Shown here: positions 8,201-16,535 of the stretch, piece after piece | Position numbering within the stretch: the stretch's first letter is position 1 | Layout: the number at the start of each line of letters is the position of its first letter | Origin: an uncultured Candidatus Saccharibacteria bacterium | GTDB lineage: Bacteria; Patescibacteriota; Saccharimonadia; Saccharimonadales; Saccharimonadaceae | DNA length: 33,182 nucleotides | Direction: 5' to 3' | NCBI GenBank assembly: GCA_927910745.1 | Contig: CAKMNX010000003.1 | Coordinates: 1 to 33,182 of the forward strand | Program-made: the position numbers and the translations under genes | Notes under the pieces: model-generated | Database searches by the model: none | Seen by the model: the letters and a program-made list of their open reading frames with translations, nothing else | What the model was told of the DNA's origin: nothing

Positions 8201-8240
8201 TGGTATGATAAGTATATAGTTAGAACATAAGGAGTTTTAC
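8201..8240 (+). promoter_or_regulatory. rfbA extended -10 promoter and ribosome binding site
   Basis: TGGTATGAT (8201-8209) is an extended -10 (TGn then TATGAT). A leader of about 25 bases follows with AAGGAG at 8229-8234 before the ATG at 8243. No clear -35, as is usual with an extended -10. Unlike neighbouring lead genes this one has a normal leader. Confidence 0.5.
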
Positions 8241-8242
8241 GT

Positions 8243-9094
8243 ATGAAAGGTATTATTTTGGCAGGTGGTTCGGGCTCGCGCCTGTGGCCAATTACTAAAG
8301 CAATTAGCAAACAGCTGATGCCCATCTATGATAAGCCGATGATCTATTACCCTCTCACAACGCTGATGCAAGCAGGGATTCGCGACATCCTCATCATCAC
8401 GACCCCAGCTGATCAAGCAGGCTTCCAGCGCTTGCTTGGCGATGGTGCGCAGTGGGGTATCAATCTGCAATATGCTATTCAGCCCAGCCCCGATGGCCTC
8501 GCCCAAGCATTTATCATTGGTGAGGAATTTATTGGTGATGACAAGGTGGCGCTCGTCTTGGGCGATAACATCTTCTACGGCGCAGCGCTCGATGATTCGC
8601 TGCGTGCCTGCACCGACCCAGATGGTGGTGTGGTCTTTGCTTACAAAGTATCTGACCCAGAGCGGTATGGCGTTGTAGCCTTTGACGATAACAATCATGC
8701 AGTGTCGATTGAAGAAAAGCCTGCTCAGCCTAAGTCGAACTTCGCGGTGGTAGGGCTCTATTTCTACGACAATGATGTGGTAGAAATTGCGAAGAATGTC
8801 CAGCCAAGCGACCGTGGTGAGTTAGAGATTACCTCTGTAAATGCTGAGTATCTGCGTCGCGGCAAACTGAAGGTACAGACACTAGACAACGGCGATGTAT
8901 GGCTTGACACTGGGACGATTAGCAGCCTGACCGATGCTGAGGACTTTGTGCGCGTTGTACAGAATCGCACCGGCCAAGTCGTTGGCAGCCCTGAAAAGAC
9001 GGCGCATACCAATGGCTGGATTACCGACGAGCAGCTTGCCGAACTTGCTGCACCGTTAAAAAAATCAGGCTACGGAAATTACCTCTCGGCGTAG
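8243..9094 (+). CDS. rfbA: Glucose-1-phosphate thymidylyltransferase
   Basis: First step of dTDP-L-rhamnose synthesis: glucose-1-phosphate plus dTTP to dTDP-glucose. It has 283 residues, slightly short of the usual 290. Seen: the nucleotidyltransferase signature GGSGSRLWPITKAISKQLMPIYDKP (starts at residue 8; SRL replaces the more common TRL), QPSPDGLAQAF, the metal-binding LGDN (106-109), EEKP and DTGT. It has its own promoter, separate from the rfbBCD operon, and is followed 15 bases later by a GT2 gene that carries its own -10 inside the end of rfbA. Confidence 0.95.
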   Translation: MKGIILAGGSGSRLWPITKAISKQLMPIYDKPMIYYPLTTLMQAGIRDILIITTPADQAGFQRLLGDGAQWGINLQYAIQPSPDGLAQAFIIGEEFIGDDKVALVLGDNIFYGAALDDSLRACTDPDGGVVFAYKVSDPERYGVVAFDDNNHAVSIEEKPAQPKSNFAVVGLYFYDNDVVEIAKNVQPSDRGELEITSVNAEYLRRGKLKVQTLDNGDVWLDTGTISSLTDAEDFVRVVQNRTGQVVGSPEKTAHTNGWITDEQLAELAAPLKKSGYGNYLSA

Positions 9095-9109
9095 TATAAT
9101 AATACCAAT
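9095..9109 (+). promoter_or_regulatory. -10 box of the GT2-DUF2304-GT2 operon
   Basis: TATAAT at 9095-9100 directly follows the rfbA stop, with 9 bases to the ATG at 9110 and no Shine-Dalgarno, another near-leaderless arrangement. No -35 recognised, so read-through from rfbA may also contribute. Confidence 0.5.
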
Positions 9110-9829
9110 ATGAAAACGAATACTAAGACAGTCTGTGTGATCGTCCCAGCCTATAACGAAGCGACGGTCATCAAGGATGTGATCAAACAATCCAAGCGAG
9201 TCTTTGCCAAAGCCAAGGCAGCTGGCTATACAATTGATGTCGTGCTAGTCAATGACGGGTCGAAGGACGACACACTCACCCAAGCCAAAAAAGGCGGCGC
9301 CATTACGATCGATCACATTCTTAACTCTGGTGCGGGCGGTGCAACCTTAACTGGTCTATCGTATGCTCGGCAGCATGGCTATGACATTGCCGCCACGATG
9401 GATGCCGATGGCCAGCACGCGCCAGAAGATGTATTGGCGGGCATCACGCAGATCGATGAGCGTCAGGCTGATCTACTCATTGGTAGTCGTCTCATTGACA
9501 GCACCGGCATGTCCAAGACAAAGGTGCTCGGTAATAAAGGCTTGAGTTTGATTACTAAGCTCTTATTTGGCATTAATGTGACAGATTCACAGTCTGGCCT
9601 ACGTATCTATTCGCGCCGCGCCATTGATGACCTCGATTGGAAGTCAACTGGTTACGAATTTTGCTCGGAGATGATCTGGCGTGCCAAGCAAGCGGGGATG
9701 GCAATTGGTGAATATCCAGTCAAGGCAATCTACACCGACTACTCCCGTGCTAAAGGTCAAAACAACTGGAATGCTATCAATATCGTCAAACGCTTATTCA
9801 AACAACGCTTAACGGAGCTCTTCGAATGA
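9110..9829 (+). CDS. Glycosyltransferase family 2 (dolichol-phosphate-mannose-synthase-like)
   Basis: A 239-residue GT-A fold transferase, cytosolic or membrane-surface, of the group that moves a sugar from a nucleotide donor to a polyprenyl phosphate. Seen: VIVPAYNEA (11-19), LVNDGSKDDT, the metal-binding DADGQHAPED, and SRLIDSTGM with GNKGLS, all typical of DPM1/GtrB-like enzymes without the C-terminal membrane helices. These helices may be supplied by the next gene, whose ATG overlaps this TGA (ATGA). Donor and acceptor are not known. Confidence 0.92.
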   Translation: MKTNTKTVCVIVPAYNEATVIKDVIKQSKRVFAKAKAAGYTIDVVLVNDGSKDDTLTQAKKGGAITIDHILNSGAGGATLTGLSYARQHGYDIAATMDADGQHAPEDVLAGITQIDERQADLLIGSRLIDSTGMSKTKVLGNKGLSLITKLLFGINVTDSQSGLRIYSRRAIDDLDWKSTGYEFCSEMIWRAKQAGMAIGEYPVKAIYTDYSRAKGQNNWNAINIVKRLFKQRLTELFE

Positions 9830-10185
9830 GATATTTTGCCCTTGTCTTACTTAATGTGCCAATTATTCTTTTGGCACTGGTCAACATCATCACCCAATAC
9901 AAACTAAATAAAATCACCGTCACTCGCTTACGCCACCAAGTGGTGATGTGGCTGGTGGTGATGGCAGTGCTGCTGAGCTGCTTCCCGCTGTATAATATTT
10001 CAATCGGCCACCCACCGTTTGATGCGTCGGAGTTGAGCTTGTTTGATATTGTCCAGACGACAGCGATCGTGTTGCTCTTCTACATCGTCAACACACAGCG
10101 CCAGCGGATCGATCAAAACGAACGCCGCGTGCGCGACCTCCATCAAGAATTGTCAATTAAACTCTCGGCTCATGACAAAAAATAA
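9826..10185 (+). CDS. DUF2304 family membrane protein
   Basis: A 119-residue integral membrane protein with three hydrophobic segments (about 4-22, 40-58 and 76-92) and a charged C-terminal tail (RQRIDQNERRVRDLHQEL) predicted to be helical. Size, segment layout and position directly after a DPM1-like GT2 match the DUF2304 family, commonly coupled to such transferases. The overlap with the preceding gene suggests equimolar production; a role as membrane anchor or partner of the transferase is an inference. Confidence 0.85.
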   Translation: MRYFALVLLNVPIILLALVNIITQYKLNKITVTRLRHQVVMWLVVMAVLLSCFPLYNISIGHPPFDASELSLFDIVQTTAIVLLFYIVNTQRQRIDQNERRVRDLHQELSIKLSAHDKK

Positions 10186-10987
10186 ATCACTCGATATCGT
10201 CATCCCCTATTGGGGCGAATTCGCTCTCCTCAAAGAGGCGGTTGACTCTGTCTTGGCTCAGACAAGCGACGATTGGCACCTGACCATTCTTGATGACCAC
10301 TACCCATCGACCGAAGCACGCGATTATTACAAAAAACTCGCCGACCCACGCATCACCTACATCCGGCACAAGAAAAACCTCGGCATCACCAACAACTTCA
10401 ACTTTGCCGTCCAGCACGTAACGGCACCGCACTGTATGATTGTGGGGTGTGATGATCGGCTCTTGCCAGAGTGCGTGGCAGTAGCACTACAGACAATTGG
10501 TGAGGCAGATTTTTATCAGCCAGGAGTGCAAGTGATTAATGATAAGGGGCAGCTATATCTCCCGTTGGTTGACCGTGTTAAGCGATTTTTGCAACCTCAT
10601 AAATCAGGGCTTTACTCAGGCGAAAAACTTGCAACATCTCTGAGTCATGGCGACTGGCTCTACTTCCCATCGATCGTCTGGAAGACAGCGACGCTCAAGC
10701 GGTATTCCTTTGACGCGACGTATACTATACTAGAAGATCTTGTCTTGGTATTTGATTTCGTTCTTGACGGAGCGGTACTTGCTTTTGATCAGACTGAAAC
10801 ATTCCAATACCGACGCTTTGCCCAGTCGCTCTCAAGCAAAGAAAAGTCAAAGGATGGCGTGCGCTTTGCAGAAGAAAATGCAGTATATAATAGCTATGCT
10901 CAGCGCTTCGCATCGGTTGGTTGGCATAAAGCCGCTCGGGCAGCGCGGCTCCATATTACATCGCGCATTCATCAGTTGTTGTCGTAG
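10172..10987 (+). CDS. Glycosyltransferase family 2
   Basis: A 271-residue GT-A transferase beginning MTKNKSLDIVIPYWGEFALLKEAVDSVLAQ. The TILDDHYPS and NLGITNNFNFAVQ segments and the CDDR sequence (the DxD position, in VGCDDRLLP) support GT2. Start 10172 is chosen because the family N-terminal strand begins right there; a longer in-frame opening from 10043 would overlap DUF2304 heavily. It still overlaps the DUF2304 end by 14 bases and has no Shine-Dalgarno, so translational coupling is likely. Last gene of the operon. Specificity unknown. Confidence 0.9.
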   Translation: MTKNKSLDIVIPYWGEFALLKEAVDSVLAQTSDDWHLTILDDHYPSTEARDYYKKLADPRITYIRHKKNLGITNNFNFAVQHVTAPHCMIVGCDDRLLPECVAVALQTIGEADFYQPGVQVINDKGQLYLPLVDRVKRFLQPHKSGLYSGEKLATSLSHGDWLYFPSIVWKTATLKRYSFDATYTILEDLVLVFDFVLDGAVLAFDQTETFQYRRFAQSLSSKEKSKDGVRFAEENAVYNSYAQRFASVGWHKAARAARLHITSRIHQLLS

Positions 10988-11360
10988 TTAATGTAACCTG
11001 AATATATTCTAACCTCTATAAAAATAGGTTATTTTATGGTAAATTAGCGTCTCTTTGCTCTTGTACTACTGTATGGTAGAACTTGAGAATACATTCATTA
11101 GCAGCAATTCGCTTATTATTTTCTCTATTAGCTCATTCCAGCCTCATCATAGACGAGATAATGGACGCGAAAACCGGTTTTCACTTTTATAAAACACTTT
11201 TTATATCGAGAAGTTTTAGAATAACGCGCTGTCTTGAGTAATATACATGATAGTAAGAGCGTAAAAAATTTACACTATTCTACATCAAGAAATATTACCC
11301 TTTGCAGCGCACGACAAAACCGACTCGATTTCCTCGAGCCGGTTTGTTTTATTATATACG
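10988..11360. other. 373-base intergenic region between converging units
   Basis: No gene supported. It holds a weak hairpin (AACCT 11011-11015 with AGGTT 11026-11030, followed by ATTTTAT) that may end the GT2 operon, a perfect 14-base palindrome GAAAACCGGTTTTC (11169-11182) of unknown use, and the stronger hairpin at 11317-11345. The rest is AT-rich with no conserved structure that I can see. Confidence 0.6.
11317..11345 (-). terminator. Terminator hairpin after the GT8-like gene
   Basis: AAACCGACTCGA (11317-11328) pairs with TCGAGCCGGTTT (11334-11345): 12 positions, one mismatch, 5-base loop. On the minus strand it is followed by TTTTGTC and lies 15 bases past the stop of the gene at 11361. 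On the plus strand a T-rich stretch also follows, so it may be bidirectional. Confidence 0.7.
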
Positions 11361-12389
11361 CTACCTCACGTTCGCTTCAGTAGTCTCGGTTTTCTCTTTA
11401 TCGACCTCGGCAAACTTGCGCTCCACTGCCATGATGTATAGCTGCATAAAGATCGGGCGAGGTAAGATATCATACAGATACCACACCAGTGTTTTCTTAG
11501 CGTGTGGGAGCTCGGTGTTTTTCCACGGAGTGAGTGCAAAATACTTTTGCCACAACAGCCGGTTCGGGTGCTTATTGCCAACTTCCCACGGTTTACCCTG
11601 AATACCATAGAGCGAGTGAATAATCTTGGGACTGTAATAGTTGGTCATAATCTCGTCGTAACTATAGAAATACGGCTGCTTAAGATTATTAATGCGCAGC
11701 AGATCTTGCGGCCGGTAAGCATAAAAAGCACTAGAGAAATTATAGGCGATATCGAGCGTCTTAATCTGCCCTCGGAACATAACATTACAGAGGTCTTGAT
11801 CGGCAATGACATAGTCGCTTTTCTTCGACAGGTGCTCTATCACTTGACTCGATACATCATCTTTGAGCCATTTTTTGTGATTGATAAGCATGATACCACA
11901 GTTATAGTAACCATCGGTGGGCTGGAGGCCAATTGTTGCTTTGTGCTGATTGGTGAGGGTGTCGTAGGCCAGTGCCATGATATTTTTCCCAAAATCAAGC
12001 TCCAGTAAACCATCAAGTGAGCTGGTAATAATCGTGTGCGGGTTGAGGTAGAGTACGCGATCGGTCTTGATCTCAAGATCGGCTAGCGCCAGCATCTTGA
12101 GCCATGTCACATACACACCATGCCACGGCTTAACACCCAGTTTTTGTAATTTTTTGTGATACGCGTTGGGATTGATAAATGTCAAATAGGCATTAGGGTA
12201 TTTTTCAACCAATTTCTTAAGACGATCTTTGCTTTGCTTACTCAGCTTATACCCACAATAAAAAATATGAATCTCGTCGAGTGTCTTATTGTTCTCAAGC
12301 AGTGATGCGATCGAAATCGCACTGACCACTGCGTAGTTATCGTCACTTTGATACAAGACGTTTAAGATTTTCTTTTTGACTCTGGGCAT
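11361..12389 (-). CDS. Glycosyltransferase family 8-like protein with atypical DxD
   Basis: A 342-residue protein with the GT8 (LgtC/glycogenin) layout: ILNVLYQSDDNYAVVSAISIASLLENN at the start, RVLYLNPHTIITSSLDGLLEL, YYNCGIMLINHKKW, IADQDLCNVMF and IIHSLYGIQGKPW, matching the family's donor-binding, substrate and C-terminal HxxGxxKPW elements. At the DxD position (116-118), where the family usually has LDADT, this protein has LNPHT, so both metal-binding aspartates are replaced. It may have altered metal use or be inactive. AAAGGAGAG lies upstream; it follows the rfbD paralogue by 16 bases and is probably co-transcribed with it. Confidence 0.85.
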   Translation of the reverse strand: MPRVKKKILNVLYQSDDNYAVVSAISIASLLENNKTLDEIHIFYCGYKLSKQSKDRLKKLVEKYPNAYLTFINPNAYHKKLQKLGVKPWHGVYVTWLKMLALADLEIKTDRVLYLNPHTIITSSLDGLLELDFGKNIMALAYDTLTNQHKATIGLQPTDGYYNCGIMLINHKKWLKDDVSSQVIEHLSKKSDYVIADQDLCNVMFRGQIKTLDIAYNFSSAFYAYRPQDLLRINNLKQPYFYSYDEIMTNYYSPKIIHSLYGIQGKPWEVGNKHPNRLLWQKYFALTPWKNTELPHAKKTLVWYLYDILPRPIFMQLYIMAVERKFAEVDKEKTETTEANVR

Positions 12390-12405
12390 GGCCTGCCTCT
12401 CTCCT

Positions 12406-13263
12406 TTATTCCACCGCTGCTATGTTTTTTACGTAGTTTTCCAGTAATGGCTGGTAGCTCTCACTGATGAATCCTGTGTTGTGCAGCTTCGACAAATTCA
12501 TATCGCTATACATTGGTCGAGGTGCAAACGGAATCTTGTCTTTACTATACTCTTGTGTTGACACTTTTACAACCCTATCGCGATCGTGCCCTGCATATTC
12601 GAAGACATCCTCGGCAAGCTCTGCCCATGATTTGATCGGCCCGGAGTTGGACACATGATACAAACCATACTCGGCCTTGGTGTCTAGCAAGTGCTTGGTG
12701 GCACGCGCAATCTCCGACGCAAAGGTTGGCCGACCATATTGATCATCCACAACCTTGGGATTAATGCGCATGTCAGCCAGGCGCTTCATCGTCCGCGGGA
12801 AGTTGTGCCCATCGCCAATCACCCAGGAGACACGCAGCACATAATGACGCGGCGCAAGGCTAACCAATAGATCCCCTGCTGCCTTAACGTCGCCATAGAC
12901 CGACAGTGGTGAGAGCGATTCATCCTCACCATGGTTTTTGTTCGTCCCATCAAAGACATAGTCGGATGAATAGTGCACCAATGTAATATCATGCTCCAGC
13001 GCTACCTTGACGAGGTTGCGCGGGCCAACGGCATTAACCTGCCACGCTTTAGTGCGACCTTCACGCGTTTCGGATCCATCGGCATTGACGAACGCCGCCG
13101 CGTTGATAATGACATCCACACCCGACCAATCATACCCAAGCACCTGCTCTTCGTCAGCAATGTCGAGCTGCTGGTGACTCAGCGCCGTTGCCTTTGGATA
13201 TACCTCCTGGAGTGCCCGCCCCACTTGGCCATTACAACCCAATATTACAATCCCCTTGCTCAT
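12406..13263 (-). CDS. rfbD: dTDP-4-dehydrorhamnose reductase paralogue
   Basis: A 285-residue SDR protein of the RmlD family. Seen: VILGCNGQVGRAL, NAAAFVNADGSE, YSSDYVFDGT, Y123-x3-K127 (YGDVK), LRVSWVIGDG and RPMYSDMNLSKL. It is the same length as the copy at 6585 and clearly related, but diverged throughout, so it is not a recent duplicate. It may reduce a different 4-keto sugar or give a second control point for rhamnose. It has TATAAT at 13290-13285, AAAGGAGGG before the ATG, and leads a two-gene operon with the GT8-like gene. Confidence 0.92.
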   Translation of the reverse strand: MSKGIVILGCNGQVGRALQEVYPKATALSHQQLDIADEEQVLGYDWSGVDVIINAAAFVNADGSETREGRTKAWQVNAVGPRNLVKVALEHDITLVHYSSDYVFDGTNKNHGEDESLSPLSVYGDVKAAGDLLVSLAPRHYVLRVSWVIGDGHNFPRTMKRLADMRINPKVVDDQYGRPTFASEIARATKHLLDTKAEYGLYHVSNSGPIKSWAELAEDVFEYAGHDRDRVVKVSTQEYSKDKIPFAPRPMYSDMNLSKLHNTGFISESYQPLLENYVKNIAAVE

Positions 13264-13290
13264 ATACCCTCCTTTGTTTCCGCTATTATA
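13264..13290 (-). promoter_or_regulatory. Promoter -10 and ribosome binding site of the second rfbD
   Basis: Minus-strand TATAAT at 13290-13285, then 21 bases containing AAAGGAGGG before the ATG at 13263. The spacing equals that at glmS, forming a second promoter class with short leaders. No clear -35. Confidence 0.6.
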
Positions 13291-13472
13291 GCACAGTTAG
13301 CGTAAGCTTTTTGAAACATATGAAATCGTATGGTCGATGTGAGACAAAAAATACACTGAATCAATTGTAATGATCGATTTTATCCCAGCATATGAGGTCA
13401 GTATCTCATAGACTCAATACTTTTAATACTTCATCGGAGGGAGTGTGGGGAGGTAGAAATTATCCACTCCTA

Positions 13473-14699
13473 CTACACAGCCATAGAGCGCAGTTGTCGG
13501 CGATAAACTGCCGCGAGTAGCGCCGCTTGGATGATGCCTGCCACCATAAAACACAGCACGCTGCCCAGCATCGCATAGTGCTGCACCACGCCATACGACA
13601 CCACTGTGAGCGCGATATTACTCAGCAAAAGTATGTAGAACTGCCCCGTAAACTCGCGCAGCACGGTGAGGATATTGATATAAATCGACACCAGCGCATT
13701 AGCCACCGCTCCCACTACCATGATGAGTAGCTCAGTGCGGTAATCGGTAATACGTGCATTAAAAATGAGAGTAAGAAGCGGTGCCCCAACTAGCCATGTC
13801 GCAATCAGTGTCAGCGCACTAATACCCAAGACGATAAGGATAATCTTGCTCACCAGCGCGTGGAACTCAAGGCGCTTCTGCCGGTGATAGAGCTCCGACA
13901 GCTGCACGATATTGGGCTGAATAATGAAGGTAATAAACAGTGAGAGTAATGTAATGGGCATGGCCATAATACCAAAATAAGCGATCTCGTGCGTGTGGAA
14001 TTTGTCAAGAAAATAGCGTGGAATATTAAGCGAAAACATCGTCAAGAATGTGGTGAGAAACACTGGTGCGCAGCGCCGCATGATCACCCCAACATGACGC
14101 AGCTTGGGCACGAGATGGTCGATATGGGGCTGGATAGATTCGTACCGCTGTACCTGTTGCCAATCGTACAACACAAGCATAAGAGCATTGACCACTACAA
14201 TTGCCACCACCCCCCACAGCACACTATGCACAAGCATATCAACGAGCAAAAATGCCACAAAGCCTCCTACCGCCTTGATCGTAAGCGAATAGCCAACGAC
14301 GTAGAGTCTGTGGTGAATCTGCAGCACACCATAGAGTGCGTCGGCCACTGCCTCCAGCGCCTTGAAGAGTACGAGCGCGATGATGATACTCGACTTCACG
14401 ACATCATAGTGATTTGCCGCGCAAAACAGCACCGCACCCACCATCATCACGATCGACGTCACGAGTTTAACGGCAAGGTAGCTGCTACTACTAAACTCTT
14501 TGCGCACATCCGACACCTGATAAGTACGCCCACCCCACAAACCAATCGCCCAAAACACTACCGAGAGCGATAGCGCAAAGGAAAAAATCCCCGAGTCAGC
14601 AATGCCATTAAGCCGCGTAATAAGCAGCAGGAGCGCTGGCGAGATGGCGCTTTGCAAAAAGGAGCCAATAGAGTTCCAGATATAATTTTTAGATTGCAT
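13473..14699 (-). CDS. Polysaccharide flippase, Wzx/MOP superfamily
   Basis: A 408-residue protein with about twelve hydrophobic segments spread over its whole length. It starts MQSKNYIWNSIGSFLQSAISPALLLLITR, the usual opening of Wzx-type O-antigen/lipid-linked oligosaccharide flippases, and has short charged loops (RRCAPVFLTT, SELYHRQKRLEFHALVSK) as in that family. Such proteins move undecaprenyl-linked glycans from the inner to the outer face of the membrane. Nearby rhamnose genes and glycosyltransferases fit. It appears to be transcribed alone from an extended -10 (TGGTATACT) 10 bases before the ATG. No clear terminator was seen downstream. Confidence 0.88.
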   Translation of the reverse strand: MQSKNYIWNSIGSFLQSAISPALLLLITRLNGIADSGIFSFALSLSVVFWAIGLWGGRTYQVSDVRKEFSSSSYLAVKLVTSIVMMVGAVLFCAANHYDVVKSSIIIALVLFKALEAVADALYGVLQIHHRLYVVGYSLTIKAVGGFVAFLLVDMLVHSVLWGVVAIVVVNALMLVLYDWQQVQRYESIQPHIDHLVPKLRHVGVIMRRCAPVFLTTFLTMFSLNIPRYFLDKFHTHEIAYFGIMAMPITLLSLFITFIIQPNIVQLSELYHRQKRLEFHALVSKIILIVLGISALTLIATWLVGAPLLTLIFNARITDYRTELLIMVVGAVANALVSIYINILTVLREFTGQFYILLLSNIALTVVSYGVVQHYAMLGSVLCFMVAGIIQAALLAAVYRRQLRSMAV

Positions 14700-14718
14700 A
14701 ATCTTATTTAGTATACCA
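14700..14718 (-). promoter_or_regulatory. Flippase promoter, extended -10, near-leaderless
   Basis: On the minus strand TGGTATACT (14718-14710) is an extended -10, followed by 10 bases (AAATAAGATT) to the ATG at 14699. No Shine-Dalgarno. Confidence 0.6.
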
Positions 14719-14752
14719 CTGGTTGATTATTTCCTGCGATTTAGACCATAAT

Positions 14753-14791
14753 TTGCTCTGTTGTGATTTGTGCTCTATAATCAGGCGTGTT
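14753..14791 (+). promoter_or_regulatory. Promoter of the DUF2142 gene, near-leaderless
   Basis: TTGCTC (14753-14758), a 17-base spacer, TATAAT (14776-14781), then 10 bases to the ATG at 14792. It is divergent from the flippase promoter. It supports the start at 14792 rather than an in-frame ATG upstream at 14723. Confidence 0.6.
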
Positions 14792-16228
14792 ATGAAGAAA
14801 TATTGGGCATCATTCGAATCATTTATTGCACGGCCAGAGCGAGTCTTTCTTTCGCTGTGTTTGTTGTTTGGCTTATTATCGGCGTTTTTTGTGCCGCAGC
14901 TATCAGTGAGTGATGAGAATATGCACTACTTGCGGGCGTATGCGCTGGCTGACGGGCGCCTCGAGTCCAAGCGCTGCACCTACCCAGTGGACGTTAATGG
15001 CCGAGCATCATCAGTGTATCATGGCAATATCAGCGCTGATTATTCGCGCCCTATCAACCGCTCAGAACTCAAGACAAGCAAATGTAACAGTGCCGTGGGC
15101 TATGCACCTATTATGCATGCGCCGCAAACGCTTGGTATTTTTATTGCTAATCTCTTCAACGGATCGACGGGCTTGACGATTCTCTTTGGGCGGATTGCAA
15201 ACTTACTGTTCTATGCGCTCAGTGTATTTTTCATTATCAAGTGGGTGCGCATTGGCAAGTGGGTCTTTGCAGTGGTGGGGCTGCTACCACTGATGATTCA
15301 TCTCGCTGCCTCGCTCTCGAGCGACGTCATGACGAACGTGGCGATATTCCTCATTACCGCCACGACACTCAATCTCTACACCCAAGAAACACCCATCCGC
15401 CGCAAGCAAGTTGCTGGCCTCTTAGCTATAGCGGCGCTGCTGGCACTGACCAAGGCGGTTAATGGCTTACTGCTCTTTCCACTGCTGTTTTTGCCAAGGC
15501 GGCTCTTCGTCTCAAATACCGAGCTGTCGAAATTGCCGTCGTTCCTCAAGAAGCTCCCCTTCAGCCTACACAAGTGGGCACTGATCGCGGGTGCTGGCAT
15601 TGTGTCGCTGGCGGCACTGCTCATCTGGCAAAAGATTTATGATGGTGCGCTCCTTTCATCTGGTGCAGCCGATAACCCGCTTCATCACAACCCGCTTGGC
15701 TTTATCCGCATCCTCTTTAATACCTACATCAATCCAAACATCGGCTACACCGACATTGTGGTACGTGGTAGTGTGGGCGACTTCTCAAGCTTCAAATATC
15801 ACCTGCCGCTCTTTGTTTTAATTCCACTCTTTCTGCTGGTCTTTCTTGCACTCATCAAGCGTGATAAGGCTGAAGAACAAGCACTCGCCCCAGCTGCTGG
15901 CCGATTAGCCGCGGCCAACCTCACTACTGTTGCCGTCTTTATTGCGGCGGTTTCATATGCGATGTACACCGCCTGGGCGCTGCTACCAATTCGCTTTGGT
16001 GCTGGTGCATACTACGCCGATGGAGTGCAGGGGCGTTACTTTACGGCGCTACTCGTGCTCCTCATCCCCTGTGGGGTGTGGCTACGCAAGTATATTTGGT
16101 TCCATACTACCTCGGCTAAGGTATTTCACGCCCTTATATTCTTTGGCTGCGGGGCAATTTTGCTGTACTATACCTTTGGCACCTATTGGGCTTACCACGC
16201 GCCGATACCAGTGCCGCCGGTGGCGTAA
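14792..16228 (+). CDS. DUF2142 family multi-pass membrane protein
   Basis: A 478-residue protein with about ten hydrophobic segments. Near the first extracytoplasmic loop it has the family motif VSDENMHYLRAYALADGRL, resembling the acidic-plus-His loops of GT-C glycosyltransferases, and towards the C-terminus YYADGVQGRYFTALL, another DUF2142 hallmark. The long first loop contains two cysteines (RCTYPV and KCNSAV) that could form a disulfide outside the membrane. DUF2142 proteins often sit in surface-glycan loci and may be membrane glycosyltransferases that use lipid-linked donors, but this is not established for this protein. Confidence 0.88.
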   Translation: MKKYWASFESFIARPERVFLSLCLLFGLLSAFFVPQLSVSDENMHYLRAYALADGRLESKRCTYPVDVNGRASSVYHGNISADYSRPINRSELKTSKCNSAVGYAPIMHAPQTLGIFIANLFNGSTGLTILFGRIANLLFYALSVFFIIKWVRIGKWVFAVVGLLPLMIHLAASLSSDVMTNVAIFLITATTLNLYTQETPIRRKQVAGLLAIAALLALTKAVNGLLLFPLLFLPRRLFVSNTELSKLPSFLKKLPFSLHKWALIAGAGIVSLAALLIWQKIYDGALLSSGAADNPLHHNPLGFIRILFNTYINPNIGYTDIVVRGSVGDFSSFKYHLPLFVLIPLFLLVFLALIKRDKAEEQALAPAAGRLAAANLTTVAVFIAAVSYAMYTAWALLPIRFGAGAYYADGVQGRYFTALLVLLIPCGVWLRKYIWFHTTSAKVFHALIFFGCGAILLYYTFGTYWAYHAPIPVPPVA

Positions 16229-16535
16229 GAGAAAATATTCTCTGTCTCTCAAAGCTCTTTGTTTTTCTGCCTGTCTAGCCTGTACTTCATCTGCTTAAAT
16301 CTCAATGCTTTCTTTTGGCATCAATTCCTCCACTCCATTGTTTCATCTGATTTGTCGTTATCCTAACGAGTTTTAGCACTGGTACTGGGAGATTGGGTCA
16401 TAGACTCTATCGTATCTTGAAGGAGGAATCATACAAAATATATGATTCTATAAAAGTTTTAAAATCCTTCTTTTCACCTTCCCCTTTCATTACGCTTATG
16501 CTATAGTGACATAGAACACTAATAGCACAAGCATT
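16229..16535. other. 307-base intergenic region with hairpins and a promoter
   Basis: A 6-bp hairpin (AGAGAA/TTCTCT) overlaps the end of the DUF2142 stop codon at 16228-16243 but lacks a U-tract. A better hairpin, GAATCATA (16426-16433) with TATGATTC (16441-16448), is followed by a T/A-rich stretch. TGCTATAGT (16499-16507) is an extended -10 for the next gene, giving a leader of about 22 bases without a Shine-Dalgarno. No coding gene supported. Confidence 0.55.
16426..16448 (+). terminator. Hairpin, possible terminator
   Basis: Perfect 8-bp stem GAATCATA/TATGATTC with a 7-base loop, followed by TATAAAAGTTTTAAAA. It is far (about 200 bases) from the DUF2142 stop, so it could also be a regulatory hairpin upstream of the next operon. 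Confidence 0.4.

Noticed and set aside
13989..14573. 194-residue His-rich open frame on the plus strand
   Set aside because: Antisense shadow of the flippase; the His richness arises from the complement of hydrophobic codons.
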